A DNA stretch of 64,000 nt, taken from Nilaparvata lugens. Lineage: Eukaryota > Arthropoda > Insecta > Hemiptera > Delphacidae. This document shows, one piece after another, positions 22,857-33,900 of this stretch. The stretch covers positions 31,502,192 through 31,566,191 of the forward strand of contig NC_052506.1 of the NCBI RefSeq assembly GCF_014356525.2, given 5' to 3'. The position numbers and the translations under genes were made by a program. Below the pieces are notes generated by a model. The model made no database searches, was not told the DNA's origin, and saw only the letters and a list, made by a program, of their open reading frames with translations. Position 1 is the first letter of the stretch. Every line of letters begins with the position of its first letter.

Positions 22857-24080
22857 GGTCTTTAAGCTCAACATTGAATTTCCACTATAAGGTCACCTTC
22901 TTTGTGCAATATGATTGTAATAAGTGTTAACAGTTGATTATCTTATGTAAATAATTAATAATTATACCCGTTATTGTACAATATTTCCCAATGAACTAGT
23001 AAAATAATTTATAAGTTGTTTTAATGAAGATAATATATATTCATTTTGTATTGATTACTCATTATGATATATTTTTATGAAAGTTAGTCATAAATAAACC
23101 AAAGAAAAAAAGTGGGCAGAAATAAACAAATTTAATTTTGTTAGACAAGACATTTTAGATTCACATTCATTTAGAACCTGTACATGTATGTTTGCCTCTT
23201 GATTTAGAATTCAAACCTTGTATCTACGAATTTAAACGTCTTTCAATGATATTGCCTCTCTTTCAAAAAGGACGTGAGCACTGTAGTTGTCTAAAATAAA
23301 AGTTATATAATATTTAAATCGATTAGACGAAATGAATAAGGTTGAAATTTTGAGTTGACAGCATAACGAGGATGGAAAGCCTTCTTTTTCGACTCCATCA
23401 CAAAGTAAAGGGCATTTGACAGTCACTTAGATAAGATGGAACCTGTAGAGCTGGTCAGGACCTGAAAAGCTTATAAGACCAAATTTCCCATATAGAAAAA
23501 TGTAAAAAAATATTTATGTAGAATATGGTTAATGTTATTATTTCTTTTAATGTTTATGATAACAAAATATGTAAATATAATTGTACTATGAAAGCATTCT
23601 TTGTGGACATTAGACTCTAAATGTTTGTAGGTGATGTAGAATTAATTTGTAAATATAGCTCAACTATGAAAGCATCTTATATCATGTCTCATTTTTTTAC
23701 CCATTTTCATCTTTAAGTGCTTTTTGAGCAATATCATGAATAAATCAATGAGTAACATTAATTTATCATGAATAATCTCCTTTTTAATTGGAATGAACAG
23801 ATTTGGGTCATCTTGACTAATGAGGTTGCACAAAGGTTAAACTTCGAGTTCTTTTTAATCCCATAAATCAAAACCCAAATCGATTAAAGATAAATATCTC
23901 CCAGATTTCCGACTATATTTTCTCCCTATATCTTCGAGTAAAGATGATATATCCCAGATTTTTGCATTCAGAATTCGTATTTTTGGTATATCACAATAAT
24001 CTTCATCTAGCTCTATTTTAAAATTTAGGTTTTGGTTTATAGGTTCAAGGCACGATAAGTTTGAGCGTTTGGACTGACTC
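22857..24080. other. Wnt-MED16 intergenic DNA
   Basis: AT-rich, with short frames only. A loose direct repeat (TAAATATAATTGTACTATGAAAGC near 23570 and AATATAGCTCAACTATGAAAGC near 23650) is present. No gene seen. Confidence 0.45.
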
Positions 24081-24083
24081 TTA

Positions 24084-24233
24084 GGGCCGTTTGCACAGAC
24101 AAAGCTTAAACTCGATTTAATCAGCTGGTGGCTTAAACTCAAAATGGAACACATTATTACAAAATAGACTTGATACGGATTTAATCCAGTTTAAAATGAA
24201 ATTTAGTTTTAACTGTCACTATGCAAACGGCCC
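24084..24233. mobile_element. 150 bp MITE with TTA target duplication
   Basis: GGGCCGTTTGCA at the left and TGCAAACGGCCC at the right, with TTA directly repeated at 24081-24083 and 24234-24236. A three-base TTA duplication is typical of PIF/Harbinger elements; the class is inferred from that only. Confidence 0.75.
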
Positions 24234-24428
24234 TTAGTCAATAAACTGGATTATATTGGAATGCGAGGATTCCAAACTGTGAATATAATAACAGTGATCA
24301 TGGCGGAAGAAACAAGGTACAGGAATCTGAAAAATGAAACGTTGAATAAAAAATGAATAAGTTTGACAATGGTACCTTGGTAATGAATAATTGAGGAAAA
24401 GATTACTTATAGAGCTCACTATCGTGAC

Positions 24429-24442
24429 TTTATTATTTTATT
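24429..24442 (-). promoter_or_regulatory. Candidate MED16 polyadenylation signals
   Basis: Two AATAAA hexamers on the - strand (plus-strand TTTATT at 24429-24434 and 24437-24442), about 320 bp beyond the MED16 stop. They are the nearest ones I see. Confidence 0.35.
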
Positions 24443-24762
24443 AAAACATATAAAGGTATTTACTTTACATCTTTCAGCATTGCAGCTTTTCGTGTATTTA
24501 ATGGATGATATCAGGCGTAATAAGCACGAATGCTTGTCTCTTTCTAATTTACTTACATCTATGTAACTCTATTTCAGATCTTCGGCTTAGCATTAAAATA
24601 TATTACTGTACAATAAATATGTATAAATTTTTCAAAGTACAATCACTTAGTAGGAAGTTCAACTTTTTCGAACGGTTTTCATTTCAAATTTAAGTGATCG
24701 TCACTGAGTAATATTTGAATACCATGCACAGGACTCGTTTGAGTTGAAAAAAGCAGTGTTTT

Positions 24763-24904
24763 TCATTTGAAGTAGGAGTGGCTGGAAGAGACCTTGTGCA
24801 CCCTCCAGTGGCCGCCACAGCGGCAGGCGCGAGCCCACCTCTGGTCCCAGGCGCGCATCGCTGCCGTTCTCATACAGCTTTGCAGCTGGGCTTTACCACC
24901 ACAT
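24763..24904 (-). CDS. MED16: MED16 last exon with C-terminal Cys/Trp motif
   Basis: Acceptor GTGCAG above 24904, stop TGA at 24763-24765. MRTAAMRAWDQRWARACRCG aligns with human [20 protein letters not shown], followed by GHW. The Cys pattern suggests metal binding, an inference from Cys spacing. Confidence 0.95.
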
Positions 24905-27900
24905 CTGCACACAAAATCAATACATTGAAAATGTCTTGTTTCATTCAATTGAGCATTTTTTATCAAACAATTCAATGGGAAAGGCCGTAGCAAAATTAAA
25001 CACAACCTTCAAGTTTCTTAGATTTTTCTAAAAGTATAACAAAACTCGGAGTAGTAAGTCCATCACCCCTCCACTTCAATGAAAACATCGGCTAATTAAT
25101 TTAATATTGGCTTAATTTCATTTTCAAGAAAATTACTCAAATTGAGTTATTATAAGCGCTTATTCCCACAAAGTAATAGAAATATTTTGCTGCGATTTTT
25201 CTATTTTGATAACTTGATAGTATCCAAATCGAATAACTTTGAAAAAAAACACCAGTAAAAAGATTTTAAACCCCTTTGGCACAGCCTTATACCTTTAACT
25301 CCCTCTTTCATTCAGCGGTGTCCGGCTGACGAAGGAACACTGGAGAACTAGGTAATTTAGGGATGATGTCAGAGTTAATATACATTGTTTGAAATCTGTC
25401 AGGATATGTTTAAAATGTTCATGCTCAGTTGTAGTATTATCATGTATTTTTCATCTGTTCAATTTAGGGATGTCCCTCGATTTAGGGATTACGTCAGAGT
25501 TAATAAACATTGTTTGAAACCAGTCAGGATATGTTTTTAATGTTGATGCTCATTTGCAGTATTATCAAGTACTTTGTATCTGTTCTCAACACCCTAGACG
25601 CGTTGAATAGTGCAACTCCATTTCAAGAACAAATGCCTGAAAACTGCAGTCAGACTAAATCCATGGATTACATTTTTTACATTGTGTGAATGAAAAAGCA
25701 AATTTAATGCAATAAGATGACTGATCATTAAGGGTGAGACCGAATTCATTGCAAGGTATTATATGTTTACTGCAGTAGTATCGGTTAGCATATTATAATG
25801 TACAAAGGCTAAGATATCGATATTATTTTTGACCATAAAGCCCCTTAATCATCGATTCAGTACAGAAATTACTTTTCAAAAATATCACCACACTTGAATT
25901 CAAAGTAGAAGAAACATACAACAGCATTATATTTCATTGCTATTATAAAAAAGTTTTTTATTGCGTCATTATAGATGTACTGTATATTAAGCTGTGTTTT
26001 TAAAATATCAAGCTTGTTTTTGGTCCTGCAAAATTATTTCTTTAATATGTGAATATTTCCTATTTTAGTGATAATAATGTGAAATATTTCTTCTATGTTT
26101 CGTTTGAAGCATCTAAATTTAAAAATCTACTTTGTGAAAATAATAAGGTCTGAAAATTTTATGAAGTGAACAACTACAAGACTTGACCTATTTCGGACAA
26201 TGTGTAACCTTATCTAAATTTGGGAGAGGAATAGCACAAATAACCTTATTATTTCTCTCTCTATCATTTTGATAATGTACTTCTTGAATCAATACAGAAG
26301 AAAAAAAAATATATTCTCTGGTGAATTGCACTAGGTGTAACAATTATTTGGCATAAACATTTTACATTGGAATGTACTGCTAGAACTACTTTCTGTTGCA
26401 TTCAATGACATAATGAAGAACATGTCATTATTTTTCCAGGGAAAGGGAAGCTTGTTACAGATATGGTTACAATTCAGAGAATCTAATGAATTAAGATGCA
26501 AATTTAAAAGGATTGTTCATCACTATTGCAATAAATCACAATACCAAAAAACGTCATTCTCATTCATAGAATGTATTAAATTGATTCACCTGCAACACTG
26601 TTTGACAACGAGGGGTTGATGACCGAGGAAAATGTGTCGTATCGTGTCAACAGTCTGATCAGTCGTTATCGCACCTTCGATTGGCGTGATTTCCGGCACA
26701 AACAGAAGGTTGTCCGGTTCCACTCCGTATTCCAACTACAATAAAAATGAACACATTTTCAAAATTTGATTTCATTATCGAACACATTTGTCTATGCTTA
26801 TGTTAAAGTCGATGTCTTGAAATCGTAGAAGAAGAATCACTATTGAAAAAGGATAAGATTGTAATGTACTACGTACAACGATTATGCAGAAATTATCTTC
26901 AACTAGAAGGTGTTTACCTAACTCTTTCAAATAAGCCATTGTTCTTCCAAACTAGGCTGAATGTGGCCGATCATTTTATCAGTGGTGAGAGAGTAATTGA
27001 AAAATGTTCATGGATGAACGATCAGCAATCGTTAAAGTTTTATAACATGCGATAATTTATCACTATTTAAAATTTGCGTCGTTTGTCATTTCATGACTAA
27101 ACACAGAAAATGAGAGAATTTTCCAAAAGTTAATTAATCTCTATACTTTTTATGAATTCCCGAATTTCTTAACTGTAATTTCTTAACTGTAAGATGTTTT
27201 GAAACAGGTAAAAATTATTTACCTACAAACAATTTTGTCGTGAATGTATTTCTAGAAATCACAATTAACTTGTTTAGTCAGCATAGTCGTAGTGGAAGAC
27301 AATATTGTATTCAGAGCTCAGTTCCTCGCTAGCGCACATAGCGAACGGACCTCATGAAAAACTTTGTAATATTTTTTAATAAATAAAATTGTTTTTTAAA
27401 AAGTAATTTATTTATTGACAAACTATAACTGGTGCAGTCGGTAGGACGGCTTCAGAATTAGTCAATTCGTGAAATTAGTGAAAATGATTTTCCGAAACAT
27501 TGGAATAATTCGTTGGTTTCACCGTTGAAAAGTCGTCGCGAACATCATTTGTGTGAAGTGAATATTGCCACAGAGAACTTCATTTGTGTCAAGTGCATAT
27601 TGTCATCAGTGAAATAGTGTTAAGAAATCATAGTGCAATGTTGGATATTATCTTGTGAGTAGAAACAATTATTTATCTTTTGAACTATTTTATTATTGTG
27701 ACATTTTTGACCCACATATTAATCATTACTAATTAAAAATGAATCCAGCACCACCTGCCCCTAAATTGCCAGCAGCAGGATCTTCTGTACCACCAGGTAC
27801 TACTCCTGTTCTCAAGAAGGAGTATCTTGACATGATTCCTGAGTTCTTTGAAGAACTAACACTGTTGAACAGATTCATAACCATTGTAGATAAGGTAGTA

Positions 27901-30900
27901 GCTAAGTTTTATGTAAAAAATAACCCAGATGATTTTCAAAATGAGTATTTGTATTCAACAATTCTATCTAAAATCAAAGGACAAGCCAATGAAGTAGTAA
28001 GTAGTTCAGGTAGCTATGATTGGCCTGACGTAAAAAACGTATTGCTAACTAGTTATCTAGACAAGAGGGACTGTTTCACTTTGAATCTAGAATTGAGTGA
28101 ATTAAAACAAGAACCAGGCGAAACACCTTTCAACTTCTATCAGAGAATCAAAAAAACTTTTGAATCTTCAAATCGCTTATTTTGTTAACAAATAACCGCA
28201 TGCCTCCAATGTTCTTTGCCAGTATGTATCGAAATTAGCAATAAGAGTACTTCTGAGAGGGTTACGTGAACCCGTCGGTTCCCTAATGAGAACGAAAAAC
28301 CCAAGCTCTCTTGAACAAGCACTCAACATGTTGTGTAACGATTTTCAATTCAAAATGACACCAACTCCAACACAAAATCACCAAAAACCAAACTTAGCAA
28401 GTTACTACCAATAAAAAAGAACCCCTGTTTTCAATGAACTGTCAGGCAACCCGCCAATCAAAAGAAATTATTGAATCAGGAACTACATCAAATTGTAAAT
28501 ATAGTAAGATGAAAATAGATAATAGTATTGTCAAATGGATTCCAGAATTGAATAGCTATTTGTGCTTTCCAAATGAGGAAACTATAAAAATTGACAAGCA
28601 ATCAGAAATGATAACAAAATCTGTAAAAGGAGTTTATTTAATCAATAGCAACAACAATACATTTTATTATAATGGTAGAAAACTTAATCATTTGTCTGAA
28701 TCGAAGTATAGACCTAAGTTATTGAACCTAGACAACGTTATTAATACTATGAATGAAGTCAAGGAACCATAATTCACAATTAATTTAGAACATCTTAATT
28801 TTAATCCGATTGATATCAATAAGTACACCCCCATAAGGGAAGAAAGTAATTTTACGACAAGCATTAGCCTACGGACTTCTCTACTGTATATCGTACTTCA
28901 AGTAATTATTATCATAATTGTTTATAAAGAATTCTTTAAAAAAGTGCAACCCGTTCTTGCAGCTCATCCACCCCCTGATGTTCTCTTTAGGGATGGAGGA
29001 GTTATATGAGTGAAAACTGCATAGAATCACAGTTAACTTGTTTAGTCAGCATAGTCGTAGTGGGCGACAATATTGTATTCAGAGCTCAGTTCCTCGCTAG
29101 CGCACATAGCGAACGCACCTCATGAAAAACTTTGTAATGTTTTGTAATAAATAAAATTGTTTTTTAAAAAGTAATTTATTTATTGACAAACTATAACTTA
29201 TATGCATCACTATCTGACAAGGAACCTGATAAGCTTAGACAGTATAGAAATACTAATAATGATTCTTCCTTTTACTGTGGTAATAAGCATATTAATGGTA
29301 AGTGTCCAGCTTTTAGAAAAATGTGTAATTTGTGTAAAAGATACAATCATTTTGCTAGGATGTGTAGATCAATTGATAAAAAATGCTATGAGATAGAAGT
29401 AGAGAGTAATAAAAGTGTAGGGGTTATTGAGGTTGCATTTGTTGGAGTGATTGATAAGCCAAATAAAGTAGGTCAAGGATAGGTATGAAAAATTAATTTT
29501 AAATGAAATTAAAGTTGTTTTTAAACTTGATACAGGATTCAAGTTAATATATTGAATGCTGGATTAATAAAGAAATTAAGAAATGATGTTACTCCAACAA
29601 AAGTTAAACTGAAAAATTACAATGGATCACCAATAGAAACGATTGGTGAAGTGAGTATAAATTGCTATGTGCAAGGTATAAAACAAGAAATCAAATTCAT
29701 TGTGGTAAAAGTTAATTCTTGTTGTATATTAGGATTACCAACTATTCAAAAGTTAAGCTTATTGGTACGTGTGAACTCAATTCATGGGATAAGTCAGACA
29801 GAAAACACTAACTGGTTGAAATTATTTCCCGACCTATTCAACGGTATAGGAGAACTTGATTGTGAGTATAATATAAAACTTGAAAGTGATAGCTAATAGT
29901 AGCTGAAGCTCCTCGAGAAATTGCTTTTAATTTAGTAGATGGAGTTATGGAAGAATTAGATTAAATTGAAAATTCAGGTATTATAAGAAAAGTCTCTGAA
30001 CCAACTGAATGGGTTAGCTCACTTGTAGTTGTGAAAAAACCAGATAATTCTCTCAGGTTATGTTTAGACCCACAAAATTTGAATAAATGCATTGTTAGAG
30101 AACGATTTAAAATTCCCGCATTTGAAGAGCTGGTCAGTAAGATGTCCAATGCGAAGTGGTTTTCAACACTGGATGCTAATAAAGGATTTTACTCGATTAA
30201 ATTAGCAAAAGAGTGTCAGCTGTTGACTACTTTTAATGCAGGCCCATTTGGTAGATATTGCTATTTGCGTCTTCCTTTTGGGATTGCATCAGTTCCTGAG
30301 GTATTCTACAGAAACTTCTCACAAATTTTCGTGGGCTTCGAAGGTGTAGAAATTTACATAGATGATATAATCATATGGGGTGAATCTATTGAACAGCATA
30401 ATGAGAGATTGCACAAAGTATTTCTTAGAGCTCAAGAACAGAATGTTAGATTCAAAGCTGGTAAATGCAAATTTTTGTTAGCAGAAGTCGGGCATACGTT
30501 GGGCATGTTTTAAGTGCTGATGGTCTTAAAGCTGATCCCAAAAAGGTTCAAGCTATAGTTGATATGACTGCTCCACAAAACAAGAAAGAACTACAAACAA
30601 TGCTTGCAATTATCACTTATGTGAGCAAATTCATTCCAAATTTATCACACAAGATACTGACTCACTGAAAGAGTTGTTGAAAAAAGATACAGAGTTTATT
30701 TGGGGTGATTGGCAAGCTAAAATTGTTATAAGTTCAGACTCCAGTATTGAAATTCTATGATGTACAAAAGCCTATGGTGATGTCAGTTGATAGTAGTAGT
30801 TTGGGTTTAGGGGCTGTATTACAAGATGGGCTCCCTGTGGCTTATGGCTCACGAGCACTGACTGATAGTGAGAAAAAATGGGTTCAAATCGAAAAAGAGT

Positions 30901-33900
30901 TGTTGGCAATAGTGTTTGGGTGTGAGCGGTTTCATCAATACATTTTTGGTGAAACTGTACTGGTTGAGTCTGATCACAAACCATTACAATTTATTTTTCA
31001 GAAATCATTGAATGAAACTTCTTTACGGTTACAGAGATTAAGATTAAGGCTTAAAAAATATGACATACAAATCACTTACAAGCCTGGTAAAGAGTTTCTA
31101 CTGGTAAATGCTTTATCGCGGTCATATTATAGTAGTAGTGATAATACAGGATGACAATGTTGATGAGGAGGTTGAATTGCAGGTTTGCATATCACAAACA
31201 TTCAAAAAGTATACACAGGAAGATGCTGATCTATCACTAGTACTAGAATTTGTTCAGAATGGATGGCCTAGGAAGGATCAAGTTCCACAAGCTGTCAAGT
31301 ATTATTATTCAATCAAAGACGACTTATTCTATGCACAGGGTCTATTATTCAAGAATGATTTGTTGGTTATACCAAAATCTCTTAGAAAGGAGATGTTGAA
31401 TCTTGTACATTATAATCATTTTGGCATGGACAAATGTAAAGCTCGAGCTAGAGACATAATTTTTGGCCATTTATGAATAACGAAATTGAAAATATGATAT
31501 CCACTTGTCAAACTTGTTTGAAATTCCAAAATAACAATAAGCATGAACCTTTGATATTAAGAGAAATTCCTGATGCACCCTGGATTGCACTAGTTGCAGA
31601 CAATTTCCATTTTAATAAAGTGGACTACCTTCTTGTAATTGACTATTTCAGTAAATATGTAGAAATCATAAAATTGAATAACATGTCTAGTGATTGAGAC
31701 GTTTTCTAACATGAATACTTTTATCAGTTGTTTTTCACTAAATATCTAGAAACTTGCAAACGCTGGCTTGTTCAATTGATTCTGTGCTTTCTTTCTCTTT
31801 GCTCTGTCCTTGTCAGTACCATGGAGTCTTTCTATTCCTTACTCTCTACTCTCCTTGTCTTTCAGATAATACCGTTTTGCTTACGTCATTTCTACATTTT
31901 GTTGAATCCTTTTTCGTTTGGTCTGAACACTTTTGCTCGAGCATTTCTTGGAGAAGGATCGTTTAATTAACCCTTGAATTTTTATCCTTTTATTTAGCTT
32001 CTGCTAAAGATGTAGTCGCTCAGAGCAAAGATTTTCTAACATCATAAGTTGTGATATCTATATTTATTTTTAGTTTTTCCATGTAGATGATTTTTTTTTT
32101 GTAAATTGATTTAAAGCAAAGTAATCATGGTGGAAAATTCAGTCACCATAATTTAATTTCAGTTGTTGAGTATCTGAATTTCTTTTTAAGTTTTTTCTGG
32201 AAATGTTTAATTTATTACATACGAAATCCGCTGTACAGGTAATGATTTATTTCTTTAAATTACTTTATAAGTTGTTTTCTTGTTTGAAATTTTCATGTCT
32301 GTAAATTGAATTTAATTCTATCCTAGCATTCTTAAAACTATTTTTCAGATCATTAATAACCATAATCCAATATTTGAAACATTTTCATATAAAATTCAAG
32401 CTTCAAGTTGTCTCAATTTTTTTTAAAAATAAAATAGAAATTGATATGTATTCCTGTTCTGGCTAGTCTATTGCATATAATATAATAAAGTCTGATTCAT
32501 GTTGACATGTTCCTTTAAAAGTAATAAAATGAAAATTTTGGAAGCTTCAAAGCTCTTGACAAATTTATTAAGGTATCATGTTTCAAAAAGTACAGATTCT
32601 GTATTTTTGAACTCATCTTTTTTATAATAGTGGTTAAAAGTTTCTTTTCTTTTATTCTACAGCGGTCATTGCATCACATTGAATATCTTTGAATCTCGTC
32701 AATTCTCGTTGAATCTTATGGTATCTAGTTGAATTTGGAATCACAATCTTTGATATGGCCATGGAAAATTGTCAACAAATTCGTTCGAAAATAACTACTG
32801 AAAAAGGAACCAATTCATCACAAGTATAGAATACTTCAAGAGCTTCATGTGTTTTGTGCAAGAAAAGTGAATGTCCGATATAAAAAAAAGTGTAGGAGGC
32901 CTCCCACTTATATAACAAGGTATTTACGAATAAATTATACATCAACATCTAATCATCAGAATCTAGCATAGTAGAAATTGTAAAATCTAATTTTCTTGTA
33001 TTTTAAAATATTCTTTTCTCTTACGTTTGTATATTAAATTTACATCATGATTACTAATTTTATAGTTAATTCTTGAGTATACCTAACCTATCCGACGGTG
33101 ACAAATAGATAATTCAGAGAGATCAAATTGTTAGAGTCATCATATCCTTCTATTATAAACGCTGCTAAATTGATGTGTTTGAGGATTAAGTTGACAGAGT
33201 ATTAAAGTTGATTTTATTTTATTATTAATTTGTACTATTAATTTCAATATTCTGTTGATTGTTCTTCTTACTCATCCATAATCACATCTTTTCTTTTGCA
33301 ATTATATGCTCCCAAAGCGTTTCATGATGAAGTAATGATTGCATTAAAGTGAATTTTTGCGCGGTTTGGAATACCACAAATTTTGTATAGTGATGGTGGT
33401 CCACAGTTTGTCTCTAGTGAATTTCAAGATTTTAAAACGATTTGGAATTTCAATCATGTGACATCAAGCCTATATTATGCTAGGTTCAATGGTATGTATG
33501 TACTATTTGTATATTGATGTACAAATAGTACTATTTGTATACTATTTATAAAGACACATACAGACCCTCAAAAAAATGTTGAATAAGGCCAAGTTGGATA
33601 ACAAAGACTTGTATTTTGCGCTTTTAGAGTATCGTAATACTCCTGTAGCAACTTTGATGAACATATCTCCTAATGAATTGATGTTTGGAAGACAGGTTAG
33701 AGGTTTTCTACCTACTAGGGCCAATCCTAGTCATTATCAGAATATTAAACAATCATTAGAGAGGAATCAGCTTTTGTACAAATCATATCATGACAAGAGT
33801 CATCAGAAGGAGCTACCTAGTTTAGAGCTGCATAAAAATGTGTTTGTGAAAGATGATAAACATAACATGTCTGAGGGCTATTTACTGAGTGAGGGAAGTA

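Larger units (their letters stand above)
27253..29198 (+). mobile_element. Internally deleted errantivirus-like LTR element (LTR-gag-env-LTR)
   Basis: Two direct LTR-like repeats (27253-27430 and 29022-29198) enclose a gag frame and an env-like 3' remnant, with no pol between. Downstream of the left repeat is GGTGCAGTCGGTAGGAC, which resembles the segment after the LTR in gypsy-group elements; a purine-rich GGGATGGAGGAG precedes the right repeat. The LTR core runs AGTTAACTTG...ACTATAACT. At 1.95 kb it cannot be autonomous. Confidence 0.75.

Noticed and set aside
31728..31970. Hydrophobic 70-80 codon frames in the integrase insertion
   Set aside because: Overlapping frames in T-rich sequence with no family; hydrophobicity follows from composition.
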